A stretch of DNA of 64,000 nt from Halobacillus ihumii. Lineage in GTDB: Bacteria; Bacillota; Bacilli; Bacillales; Halobacillaceae. The stretch spans positions 1,240,001 through 1,304,000 of the forward strand of contig NZ_CACVAO010000001.1 in NCBI RefSeq assembly GCF_902726645.1. Reading direction: 5' to 3'. Made by a program: the position numbers and the translations under genes. Shown here piece after piece: positions 25,196-33,049 of the stretch. Numbering within the stretch: the stretch's first letter is position 1; each line of letters opens with the position of its first letter. Below the pieces are notes generated by a model. The model was given only the letters and a program-made list of their open reading frames with translations, had not been told where the DNA came from and ran no database searches.

Positions 25196-26431
25196 ATGAA
25201 TCCAGTCATTGGTCTGGATGTTGCCAAAGGGGAAAGTCAGATTCAAGCGTTTTTAGATAAGGGAGAGCCTTATCGTAAAAGTTTTAGTATCCTGCATAAT
25301 GTTAAAGAGCTTAATAAATTTCTTGACTTCTTAAAGGAGATTGAGTCTCTAGCTGGGGGAAAACCTTCGGTTATTTTGGAATCGACTGGACACTACCATA
25401 CTCCTATTATTCAATTTTTAGAGGAACAACAATATATGTATATTATTGTTAATCCATTGATTGCACATCGAGCGAAAAGTTCAAGTTTGCGAGAGGTGAA
25501 AACAGATGCCATAGATGCCTACAACCTGTGTGAGCTTTATTATAAAGAGGAACTGGAACCTAGTAAGAAAAGAGGGATCCGCCTCTTAAACCTTCGTAAT
25601 CTAACAAGACAGCACGAAACTATTTCAAGTGTAGCAGCACAAACCAAACTACAACTTCAATCGATATTGGACCAAGTATTTCCTGAATATAGAGGAGTAT
25701 TTGGGAACCTGTATTCAAAAGTTTCTTTACAGGTACTTTTAATATTTACAACATCGAAATCAGTTTTAAGCGTCACTGGACCTGTCTTAGCAGATAAAAT
25801 AGCTTCACTATGTAAGAGTCGTTCAGATAAATGGGCTAAGGAAAAGGCAAAAAAGCTACGAGATGCAGCAATTCGTAACCCATTTCAAAATAACTTGTAT
25901 CAAAGTCATATTATTAACCTAGAAATAATGATAAATATTGTTCTTCAATACCAAGAGCATCTATCAAAGTTAGCTGCTGAAATAGATGCCCTTGCCAAAG
26001 AAGTTGAAGAATATGAATTAATCCAATCTATCCCAGGTATCGGAGAAAAAATTGCGGCAACGATAATTTCTGAAATTGGTGAGATAGAAAGGTTTAATCA
26101 TCCCAAAAAGCTCGTTGCATTCACTGGAGTCGATCCTAGTGTGTACTCCTCTGGTAAGTTTACAGCTTCCGTAAACCGTATTACCAAAAGAGGATCTAGC
26201 AGATTAAGACAAGCTCTATTTATGGCTGTTCAATGCGGAATACGAGACGCTCGTAAAAAGAAAACAAGCGTGGAAATCATTCCACGTAATAAAAGATTAA
26301 GAGAATTTTACGATAAGAAACGCGATGAAGGTAAACCTTTTAGAGTAGCGATCATCGCTTGTGTTAATAAGCTTTTACATTGGATTTTTGCAATGCTTAA
26401 AAGTAATACAACTTTCCTAGATATAGCTTAA
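25196..26431 (+). CDS. IS110-family DEDD transposase, copy 2
   Basis: A 411-residue protein, 408/411 identical to copy 1, with all DEDD residues and the VYSSGKF serine region intact. The differences are K100E, Pro to Thr near 185 and Tyr to Cys near 205; none is a catalytic residue. Both copies appear capable of activity. Confidence 0.93.
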   Translation: MNPVIGLDVAKGESQIQAFLDKGEPYRKSFSILHNVKELNKFLDFLKEIESLAGGKPSVILESTGHYHTPIIQFLEEQQYMYIIVNPLIAHRAKSSSLREVKTDAIDAYNLCELYYKEELEPSKKRGIRLLNLRNLTRQHETISSVAAQTKLQLQSILDQVFPEYRGVFGNLYSKVSLQVLLIFTTSKSVLSVTGPVLADKIASLCKSRSDKWAKEKAKKLRDAAIRNPFQNNLYQSHIINLEIMINIVLQYQEHLSKLAAEIDALAKEVEEYELIQSIPGIGEKIAATIISEIGEIERFNHPKKLVAFTGVDPSVYSSGKFTASVNRITKRGSSRLRQALFMAVQCGIRDARKKKTSVEIIPRNKRLREFYDKKRDEGKPFRVAIIACVNKLLHWIFAMLKSNTTFLDIA

Positions 26432-26636
26432 AAACTATATTAATCAATTTAAATACAAAATCTTCCAACCAGAGCATAACGGAAGGTTATTTGGCATGTT
26501 CATTTTTAGTATAGCATGGAAAACTTAAGATTTTTAATGAAAAATGTTGACAACTATTAGCTGGTTTTGCTTAAGGACTACATCTGTATTAAAAAGGAAA
26601 TCTCCTCTTCGAAGTCATTAATAGGACAAGGAGGGG

Positions 26637-27485
26637 TTGTATATAGTAAGAAGTAACAAACATACAAAGGGTAGTGATATTATCCATAAGAAAAAAATCA
26701 CCTTAGCCGTTGTTACATCCTTGCTTTTAGCCTTCTTGTTAATTCACACAACATCTGCTAGTGAGATAAAATTTAGCGATGGGAAATCTTCAGATCAAAT
26801 AACGAAAACATATCAAGATTCTAAAATTAGGGTTAAGGAAATATCTAGTAAATCAGGATTGACTCATGTAAAAGTTGATGTAACAAGGGCGCAATTTAAA
26901 TTTCCTTATGCAGAGGACGTTAGTTTTCAAGTATGGGATGATTCAGGTAATATGTTAACCCCTACTGCTCAAGACTCAAATAGTAAGGCTAAGGGGAATA
27001 AAATTGTGTACCATTTAAACATGTCTGTCGAAGAGTATCCGAAGGAAACGGAATATCTTAAGATTAAACCAGTTATTGAAAAAATTGAATTTAATAAAGA
27101 GGATAAATCATCAGCAACAGTTACTCATGAAAAGCGTTCAGATGAGGAAATAGTTTCGAAAACAGTAAATGGAGATTTCCCTGTCAAACTCGACCAAGGA
27201 AAAATAGGATACGTTCTTATTACTAAGATTGAACAACTTCCTGAAAAAACAATAGTTCACGTTAAGGCAGATGGGAATAACCCTAACCATCAAGTTAATG
27301 AAGTTTGGATTGAAGATCAATCAGGTAAGGGATACATTAATACTTCTGATCCAAAATTAAATTATGATAAGAACGAATACACTTTGGAATTTCCTCCTGT
27401 TAATGGCCCAATTAAAGTTGTAACGGCTAGATTAGAGTCTCCAAACATTTATGAAGACCTAACAGTAAAAGTTCCCCTCAACTAA
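26637..27485 (+). CDS. secreted protein, unrecognised, ~282 aa
   Basis: A signal peptide (KKKITLAVVTSLLLAFLLIHTTSA) precedes an extracytoplasmic part of about 240 residues, predicted beta-rich, with two similar halves (IRVKEISSKSGLTHVKVDVT and VLITKIEQLPEKTIVHVKAD), perhaps two Ig-like or DUF-type domains. TTG at 26637 lies only two bases after AGGAGGGG; the normal signal-peptide start position reads CAT AAG AAA, so a start mutation is possible. The gene begins 73 bp after IS110 copy 2. Confidence 0.55.
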   Translation: MYIVRSNKHTKGSDIIHKKKITLAVVTSLLLAFLLIHTTSASEIKFSDGKSSDQITKTYQDSKIRVKEISSKSGLTHVKVDVTRAQFKFPYAEDVSFQVWDDSGNMLTPTAQDSNSKAKGNKIVYHLNMSVEEYPKETEYLKIKPVIEKIEFNKEDKSSATVTHEKRSDEEIVSKTVNGDFPVKLDQGKIGYVLITKIEQLPEKTIVHVKADGNNPNHQVNEVWIEDQSGKGYINTSDPKLNYDKNEYTLEFPPVNGPIKVVTARLESPNIYEDLTVKVPLN

Positions 27486-27532
27486 TGAGAATTCAGAAAA
27501 CTAAACCTTCCTAGGAACATAAGCATTCCATG

Positions 27533-27569
27533 AAAAAACTGGTTCCCTAGATCTGGAACCAGTTTTTTA
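27533..27569 (+). terminator. rho-independent terminator
   Basis: AACTGGTTCC and GGAACCAGTT form a perfect 10-bp stem with an 8-base loop, with T6 after and A6 before, so it could act in both directions. It follows the secreted-protein gene. Confidence 0.9.
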
Positions 27570-27618
27570 TATGCGACTATAGGTTAATTAACAGTATCTG
27601 GCCTGATACATAAAGATA

Positions 27619-27650
27619 GAGCTCAATTCATTATTTCGGAATCGCGCCCG
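27619..27650. repeat. dispersed palindromic repeat ending GCGCCCGTTT
   Basis: GAGCTCAATTC…TTTCGGAATCGCGCCCG is a member of the GAGCGC repeat family. Its end GCGCCCGTTT matches the IS110 left target guide plus core and the next base, so it is a possible unoccupied IS110 site. Confidence 0.5.
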
Positions 27651-27683
27651 TTTATTTAATAGAGGATCTCTACCTAAAGTGGA

Positions 27684-28112
27684 TCATATTAATTCATTCG
27701 ATTCTGAAGGTTTTTCAATTGCTGCTACAGATTCGATTTCCACCAGTTGATTTTTATAACCTAATACCGTAACTCCCGATAAGGTGCTTGGAACGTCATG
27801 GTCGCCAAATTCTTTCCTTATTGTCTCCCATGCAGTTACCAGATCTGAACGATCTTGTGATGCTACAAGCACCCTAGTGTACACAACATCATTCAGTGAA
27901 GCACCACACTCTTTTAATGCTTCTTTTAAATTCTCAACACAGGTTTTAGCTTGAAGTTCATAATCATTTAAATTTTGTACTTCTCCGTCTATATTAAGAG
28001 GACAAGCTCCTGCTAGGTATAGTAAATCCATTTCCGATGGTACTCGACTAGCATATGCGTAATCAGTTTGAGCTAAATTTTCTGAATGAATTAGTGATAT
28101 TTTATTGTTCAT
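27684..28112 (-). CDS. RidA family protein
   Basis: A 142-residue member of the RidA/YjgF family, which hydrolyses reactive enamine/imine intermediates of amino acid metabolism. The family pattern is visible: GACPLNIDGEVQNLNDYELQAKTCVENLKEALKECGASLNDVVYTRVLV and then VPSTLSGVTVLGYKNQLVEIESVAAI. Arg in the middle block (TRVLV) is near the usual substrate-binding position. ATG follows GGAAGGAAG. Confidence 0.88.
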   Translation of the reverse strand: MNNKISLIHSENLAQTDYAYASRVPSEMDLLYLAGACPLNIDGEVQNLNDYELQAKTCVENLKEALKECGASLNDVVYTRVLVASQDRSDLVTAWETIRKEFGDHDVPSTLSGVTVLGYKNQLVEIESVAAIEKPSESNELI

Positions 28113-28170
28113 TTTTTATCTTCCTTCCACCCTACTTATTCCGGATTTGCGCCCTATTCTTTAAGAAGAT

Positions 28171-28395
28171 CTAATTATTTTGTGTTTTTTGTGAAAAGAA
28201 ATAGGCAAGGCTAGCGATCAATATTATGACCAACAAATGAAAGCTTCTACGCCCAAAACTCACTTCTTGAGGAAAAGAACCTCCTAAAAAAGAAATGTCT
28301 GGAGTATAATTCATAGTCAAAATTAAACCTGATGCCATTTGATAAACTAAGTAAAGTAAAATGAAACTCCCTATAAAAATGAAATATTTCTTCAT
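28171..28395 (-). CDS. small membrane protein, 74 aa
   Basis: Two helices (residues 4-26 and 50-66) flank an outer loop (MNYTPDISFLGGSFPQEVSFG). ATG follows GGGGAAGGA. No family is recognised. The 302-bp interval downstream of its start (28396-28697) contains no gene; the only structure I see there is a 9-bp stem, CAAGTCTTC/GAAGACTTG, at 28528-28565. Confidence 0.55.
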   Translation of the reverse strand: MKKYFIFIGSFILLYLVYQMASGLILTMNYTPDISFLGGSFPQEVSFGRRSFHLLVIILIASLAYFFSQKTQNN

Positions 28396-28697
28396 AGCTT
28401 CCCATCCTTCCCCTTATCTATATTTACGGTTGGGATCCAACATAGTTTCAAGCACAAAAAATTTTCTTACCATAATTGGGATTGAACAGGTGAAAAACTC
28501 TTAAAAGTGTATCAAATATCTCGAATTCAAGTCTTCCAGATAATGGCCCTTTAACAGAAGACTTGATTTCAAGATAACCTTAATAGAACATAATACCGAT
28601 CTTTCATAACTGCCACTTTATCTGGGAGGTTCGATATCCAGACAAGGCTTCTCATTTTTGTTATTATAAGAAAACCAAATCCTCCACCACATTTTCT

Positions 28698-29111
28698 CTA
28701 CCAAGTGATTTTATCAAAGCTATTTCCTTCGATACTTTTCACATACAGTTCACCTTCTATAGCACCCAATCCAACCATTATATACGGATTATCTTCGCCA
28801 TTTTTCCTATTCATCTCAGATAGAGTAATTTTGGTATCACCCGAAACTACTTCTACATTATCTAACTCTAATGATTTATCTTTATTTCCAGATGATATGA
28901 CAACCATTTTTTTATCTTCTGCTATTGTAAATACTTTAAATCCTCTTGTATCCGGGTTATTCTGCAATTTTGTTACATAAGTTTCAATTTCACCCACCTC
29001 ATCCAACCTGCTTTTTTCCAACACCCAGTTATTTTCAGGTGAATAACCTCCACAAGCAACTAAAATCGAACTGATAAAAATAAACATAAATACAAAAAGA
29101 ACCTTTTTCAA
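28698..29111 (-). CDS. lipoprotein, 137 aa
   Basis: A lipobox (ILVACGG) follows a basic signal peptide (LKKVLFVFMFIFISS). I chose TTG at 29111 because AGGGGGAGG precedes it directly; the longer frame to 29153 lacks a site. The mature domain carries FKVFTIAEDKKMVVISSG and NPYIMVGLGAIEGELYVKSIEG. No family is recognised. Confidence 0.6.
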   Translation of the reverse strand: MKKVLFVFMFIFISSILVACGGYSPENNWVLEKSRLDEVGEIETYVTKLQNNPDTRGFKVFTIAEDKKMVVISSGNKDKSLELDNVEVVSGDTKITLSEMNRKNGEDNPYIMVGLGAIEGELYVKSIEGNSFDKITW

Positions 29112-29227
29112 TAGCCTCCCCCTTTCAGTTATACCTTCAATTAAAATTCTCACTATATACTACAAAATGGTTACCCTACGGTTTCAATATTTAAAGATAA
29201 CTTCTCTAACCTTGAACAGATCTCTTT

Positions 29228-29472
29228 TTAATTAATAACTAAAGATACGATGGTAAAGCCAATCAAAAAGAAAGCAAAATCACGAAGGCTGCTCCCTCAA
29301 ATCCTCTGATGTTTACGAAACCAATATAGAACAAAATGATTGCGGCAATTAGAATTAAAATGATTGGGATAAATCGAACAAATAAAGAAAGGTTTAATCT
29401 TTTAAACCACCAAGTAAGCTATATAACAAGTAACCCTGGTACAATAGCCACGAGAAATGGTCCTTCAATTAC
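29228..29472 (-). pseudogene. damaged paralogue of the 12701-12979 membrane protein
   Basis: Translation gives IEGPFLVAIVPGLLVI, a TAG stop, then LTWWFKRLNLSLFVR, FYIGFVNIRGFEGAA and, after a frameshift, FLIGFTIVSLVIN. This aligns from end to end with the intact protein at 12701-12979. The region upstream is also similar, but the ATG position is altered. The intact and dead copies lie 16.5 kb apart on opposite strands; returning the inverted segment would put them on the same strand. Confidence 0.75.
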
Positions 29473-29582
29473 CTTCTTGTTTGAAGAATATGTAAATTCA
29501 CCTTATTTTAATACAAAATGAAAACAGGTTTATTATCTCTCAGTGAGAAACCCTTTATGAATCTGGCTCTACACACAAAGAA

Positions 29583-29613
29583 GAGCGCAATTCACTACTT
29601 CAGAATCGCGCTC
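29583..29613. repeat. dispersed GAGCGC...GCGCTC palindromic repeat
   Basis: GAGCGCAATTCactacTTCAGAATCGCGCTC, close to the copy at 8190-8224. On the minus strand it is followed by TTCTTTG, so it may act as a weak terminator. Confidence 0.6.
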
Positions 29614-29733
29614 AGTTAGAATAAATATTAGGATTCTATAATCCCATACAAAATCTACTATCTTTTTGTACAAGTTTCTAATTGCAAAATAAGACAAGGT
29701 CCATACAATTAAAAGCTCGTTAGGTAGTACACG

Positions 29734-30144
29734 TTAAAAATATTTATCTCTCCTGATTGAATGATAGAAATCGAGAACAAAGCCGAATGGAATAGCTAGT
29801 ACAGGAATCATTATCTTTCCTATTGTACGAAGAATATCCACACGCTTTTTCGTTAGTTTTCTATCGAAATATCAAAATAACACACTAATCCCTACTATAA
29901 ACTGTAAGATGAATGGCAAGAGCAAGCCAACATTAAGGTCAGGTGAAATTATAGGTAAAGCCATTGTAGCAAAAGGAGCAATCACAGATACGAGTGTGAC
30001 ACCAAACCAATAATCAGCAGTTTCAAATTCTTTTCGTCTGCTTTCTTGTGCCTCTTGAAGGATCTCCTTGCTTAGATTTTCAGGCGAAATAAACGATTCC
30101 ACAGTTTGTTTTACTAGTTGATTATCTTCCTCCGTTAATTCCAA
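29734..30144 (-). pseudogene. membrane protein gene with internal TGA
   Basis: The 90-codon frame (polar N-terminus rich in E and K, then two helices) ends at TGA 29872-29874. The same frame continues for 45 codons (YFDRKLTKKRVDILRTIGKI… DFYHSIRRDKYF) to TAA at 29734, adding a third helix. A TGG to TGA change would explain this. The short product might still be made. The start is TTG with AAGGA six bases upstream. Confidence 0.55.
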
Positions 30145-30271
30145 TAGATGTCCTTAATCTCATTAATGTAATGGCTCCGTTCATCAGCTGGTAAGATTTA
30201 ATTGATTTAGAGGAACCCAACCCGTATAAAGTATCATAGATGATTTTGTTTCTTAAAATATGGAAAAATTT

Positions 30272-30311
30272 AAAATGTAATGTTTACATTACATTTATTT
30301 TAGAATATAAT
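30272..30311 (+). promoter_or_regulatory. promoter with overlapping palindromic operator of the XRE operon
   Basis: TTTACA (30283-30288), a 17-bp spacer and TATAAT (30306-30311) form a strong sigma-A promoter. The palindrome AATGTAATG-TTTA-CATTACATT (30274-30295) covers the -35 box, and a further half site ACATTACATTT follows at about 30330. This is the expected arrangement for autorepression by the XRE protein encoded next. Confidence 0.75.
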
Positions 30312-30356
30312 CAAGTTATGTAAGGTGCACATTACATTTCAGAAAGGTCGTAAACG

Positions 30357-30569
30357 ATGAAACATGGAGTACGTAATTCCATAAAAGAGATGAGAAAAGA
30401 GAAGGGGTTCACCCAGGACCAATTAGCTGAAAAGATCCTGGTCACTAGACAAACGATTATTGCCATAGAAAAACAACGTTATGAACCATCCATTGGCACA
30501 GCTATTAAATTAGCTACTGTATTAGATTGCTCTATAGACAGTTTATTTTGGATCGAAGGAGAGGAATGA
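30357..30569 (+). CDS. XRE-family HTH regulator, 70 aa
   Basis: A single-domain Cro/CI-type helix-turn-helix protein (MRKEKGFTQDQLAEKILVTRQTIIAIEKQRYEPSIGTAIKLATVL), typical of small Bacillus repressors paired with a membrane protein. The start follows AGAAAGG. It overlaps the next gene by four bases (ATGA), so the two are translated together. The palindrome over its promoter suggests it represses its own operon. Confidence 0.88.
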   Translation: MKHGVRNSIKEMRKEKGFTQDQLAEKILVTRQTIIAIEKQRYEPSIGTAIKLATVLDCSIDSLFWIEGEE

Positions 30570-30973
30570 AAATGAATTTGACCTACAGAACAAACTTCCT
30601 ATTGAAAATGGGGATTCCATTAATTTTATTTTATCTTTATTTTTTCCAATCCAGCTCCACAACGACCTTAGTTGCTGCGATTATAGCTACAATTCACTAC
30701 GGGGCATATGGAATTGATATTCATAAAAAGGGAAATTGGCCCAAAGTTAACCTTGAGCATGATCAACGTACTCGTTCTAACGCTCACTTTGCCGGATATA
30801 TAACCTGTTGGGCTATGATTTTTCTCTTATTCATAGGCAGTGTACTTATACTAAACACGGATATACCTCTGACTTTTCCTAATCTCATCGCCTATACGAT
30901 TCTAGCTAGTTTCGTTTTAAGATGGATTATACGTGACTATCTTAATTTTCTCCCTTTAGCGGAGGAAGGATAA
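30566..30973 (+). CDS. membrane protein partner of the XRE regulator, 135 aa
   Basis: Four membrane helices (about residues 10-27, 32-48, 80-102 and 108-127) with a conserved-looking loop (IHKKGNWPKVNLEHDQRTRSN). I chose ATG at 30566 behind GGAGAGG; a longer upstream frame overlaps the regulator. Small XRE plus multi-pass membrane pairs are common in Firmicutes, often with unknown signals. Confidence 0.7.
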   Translation: MKMNLTYRTNFLLKMGIPLILFYLYFFQSSSTTTLVAAIIATIHYGAYGIDIHKKGNWPKVNLEHDQRTRSNAHFAGYITCWAMIFLLFIGSVLILNTDIPLTFPNLIAYTILASFVLRWIIRDYLNFLPLAEEG

Positions 30974-30990
30974 ATGTCCTTTCACAAAAA

Positions 30991-31019
30991 GAGCGCAAGT
31001 CTTTTCCAGATTTGCGCCC
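30991..31019. repeat. dispersed palindromic repeat / bidirectional terminator
   Basis: GAGCGCAAgtcttttccagaTTTGCGCCC forms an 8-9 bp stem with A5 before it, between two converging genes (30973 and 31047). It belongs to the GAGCGC repeat family and may terminate the minus-strand MFS transcript. Confidence 0.5.
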
Positions 31020-31046
31020 TCTTCATGTAGACTCGATAATTAAGAT

Positions 31047-32186
31047 CTATCTCTTTTTTGGGGCTATAAGGGCAGCCACAATGCCTACTACTCCGTAAAG
31101 TATAAAGGAAGTAACATATCCCCATGTCCCAATGAGCCATCCGGCGAGTACTGAACCGATTACCTGACCCATTGCCAAGGTTAAAAAGGGTACGCCGATA
31201 CCTAATGATGCATTCGTAATAAATACACGGATTCCCCAGACAAGAAGGACGCCGGTTAAAAATATATAGGAGCTGCCAAAAATTCCAGCCGATAAATAAG
31301 ACATCAACAAATTTCCTGGTGCAAAAGAAAGAATAATCGATGATGAGGCAATCGACAAACTCCCTACCTTATAAGCTAAAGACAGTCCCCATTTTTCAAC
31401 ATGTGAACCAGAAAATCCTCCTAGCACACCAAATAGTCCTATAATGACCCAAAATCCCGAAAGCTGCCATTCACTATAATCTCCAGCCACTTCTATAAAA
31501 GATCTGGAAAATGTCCAAAAGGCCGCTGTTGAAAACCCCAAGGTAAGAGATGCCAAAGTTAAAGGAATCGCTCCTTTTACTCCTCGTATAGAGAGGTTTC
31601 CTTTTTTAAACCTCACCCTCGAACTCATACCATTTTTCGGAATCGTTTGGAAATTCCATATCAATATCAGGAATGTCAAGATAGCATAGATCAAATACGT
31701 CAGTCTCCAATTCGGTGCTAATAAAATCGCTCCTGCTCCAGAAAGGGCTATGCCAAAACTGGTTCCTGAATTGACCCATGTATTTGCTTTACCTTGATTA
31801 CTCTCTTTAATCCATAGCGATATCGCGGCGCCATAAGGAGGAGATACCAAACCTGTACTTCCTCCAGCCAATAACACCCCTAGCGCAAGCAACCATACAT
31901 TAGGAGTGACACCTATCAACAGCAATCCAGCAAAAGCTGACATCCCAGCTGAGATAATCATCCTTCTCGGCCCTTCTTTTGTCGTAATCACAGTGGATAG
32001 GATGATTGTGAGGCAATAGGCTAAATAAAACAGCGAAGAAATCATCCCCGATACAAACTCGGACATTTCAAGTGATTCATTGATTGCGGGCAGAAGCAAC
32101 CCAAAACTAAACCTCGCCAATCCATAGGTGGCAGCAATCATGGTAGCTCCAGGTAAAACTAATTTTGAAAATTTCATGGTATTCAT
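31047..32186 (-). CDS. MFS transporter (YbfB/CynX-like)
   Basis: A 379-residue major facilitator with about 12 helices. The N-terminus GATMIAATYGLARFSFGLLLPAI and the loop YYLAY-like FYLAYCL… TTKEGPRRMI fit the YbfB/YjiJ branch. The substrate is unknown. The ATG three codons into the frame (after AGGA) is an alternative start. It lies downstream of a TetR gene in the same orientation, and a TetR-type palindrome precedes it (32203-32218), so it is probably repressed by that neighbour. Confidence 0.82.
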   Translation of the reverse strand: MNTMKFSKLVLPGATMIAATYGLARFSFGLLLPAINESLEMSEFVSGMISSLFYLAYCLTIILSTVITTKEGPRRMIISAGMSAFAGLLLIGVTPNVWLLALGVLLAGGSTGLVSPPYGAAISLWIKESNQGKANTWVNSGTSFGIALSGAGAILLAPNWRLTYLIYAILTFLILIWNFQTIPKNGMSSRVRFKKGNLSIRGVKGAIPLTLASLTLGFSTAAFWTFSRSFIEVAGDYSEWQLSGFWVIIGLFGVLGGFSGSHVEKWGLSLAYKVGSLSIASSSIILSFAPGNLLMSYLSAGIFGSSYIFLTGVLLVWGIRVFITNASLGIGVPFLTLAMGQVIGSVLAGWLIGTWGYVTSFILYGVVGIVAALIAPKKR

Positions 32187-32202
32187 CCTAACTTAAATTA
32201 TA

Positions 32203-32218
32203 TAGAACGACCTTTCTA
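32203..32218. promoter_or_regulatory. TetR operator copy 1
   Basis: TAGAACGACCTTTCTA, an imperfect palindrome with TAGAA/TTCTA arms. It lies just upstream of the MFS gene and matches the copy upstream of tetR (32817-32832) at 15 of 16 positions. Confidence 0.7.
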
Positions 32219-32235
32219 ATTTTCAGATAAAAAAA

Positions 32236-32790
32236 TTACGATGTATGTTGGACAAGTGTCCTCGCCATCGCAATAGAATGTTCCGTTGCTTTCTCTGCAC
32301 CAATCAATGTTGTCATAGAAGTGGTGCCTTCAAGCAGCAATGTAAATCGGTGAGCTAAATCCCGTTCGTTATCTTTCCCTTTCCTTTGAGCCAATTGCTG
32401 AAAGTATTTAAGTAATTTGGATTTGTGACCTCTTGCAATATTTTCAATTTCATTATCTGTTCCTGCATAATCTTCTATTGCTCTTAAGAACATGCATCCT
32501 CTGTAAGATTGTTCGTTTAACCAACGACCGTGAGCTTCAACAGCAAGAATAAAAGGCGAATCTGAATCCATTTCGACTTGTGAATCCAAATAAGACCAAT
32601 AGCGTTCTTCCCGCTGTTTAAGTACTTCTTCAACTAAATTGTCCTTGGAGGAAAAATGATTATAAAGCGTCATCGTTGCTACATTCGCTTCACTGATGAT
32701 TTGCTTCAATCCTACTCCATGAAATCCGTGCTCATAAAATAACCGTTCAGCTACGCTGAGTAGTGTATCTTTTTTTACAGATCGACCCAT
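32236..32790 (-). CDS. TetR-family repressor
   Basis: A 184-residue TetR regulator. The N-terminal helix-turn-helix is KKDTLLSVAERLFYEHGFHGVGLKQIISEANVATMTLYNHFSSKDNLVEEVL. The C-terminal ligand domain (AVEAHGRWLNEQSYRGCMFLRAIEDYAG) resembles the TetR_C 'CMFLRA' group. I chose MGRSVKK (32790), eight bases from GGAGGAG. The operator pair TAGAAYGACCTTTCTA precedes both this gene and the MFS gene, indicating autorepression and pump repression. Confidence 0.87.
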   Translation of the reverse strand: MGRSVKKDTLLSVAERLFYEHGFHGVGLKQIISEANVATMTLYNHFSSKDNLVEEVLKQREERYWSYLDSQVEMDSDSPFILAVEAHGRWLNEQSYRGCMFLRAIEDYAGTDNEIENIARGHKSKLLKYFQQLAQRKGKDNERDLAHRFTLLLEGTTSMTTLIGAEKATEHSIAMARTLVQHTS

Positions 32791-32816
32791 GTCATCCACT
32801 CCTCCTTCTTTTTAGA

Positions 32817-32832
32817 TAGAATGACCTTTCTA
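32817..32832. promoter_or_regulatory. TetR operator copy 2
   Basis: TAGAATGACCTTTCTA, 27 bp upstream of the tetR start. It differs by one base from the copy upstream of the MFS gene. Confidence 0.7.
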
Positions 32833-32951
32833 CAAACAGATTATCAAACACTCAATCTTACCGTCAACTATTTAATCAAAAACCATATTAGCCAGCACAC
32901 TTTAACAGAAAATAAATAAAGAGATTCATCTATACCTGACCTTTTTCATGC

Positions 32952-32987
32952 AAAAAGACGCATATCCTTTATTCCGGAAGTGCGCCC
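32952..32987. repeat. dispersed palindromic repeat variant
   Basis: AAAAAGACGCATatcctttATTCCGGAAGTGCGCCC, related to the GAGCGC family. Its right half ATTCCGGAARTGCGCCC is almost the same as the sequence to the left of IS110 copy 1 (20525-20540). Confidence 0.5.
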
Positions 32988-33049
32988 AATCGTATTGCTG
33001 AGGATCATCATTCTCTTTTAATAACTCATACTTAAAAAATGATTTTCTC

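Larger units (their letters stand above)
24942..26563 (+). mobile_element. IS110-family element, copy 2 (1622 bp)
   Basis: A direct repeat of copy 1 with the same core GT (24942-24943 and 26564-26565) and the same flanking target halves, GCGCCC on the left and TTTGCTTAA on the right. The surrounding sequence is unrelated to that of copy 1, so the two are separate insertions at the same target motif. The 5' non-coding region is identical between copies. Confidence 0.9.

Noticed and set aside
29336..29521. 61-codon plus-strand frame
   Set aside because: It is the antisense of the decayed membrane-protein paralogue, with no ribosome binding site.
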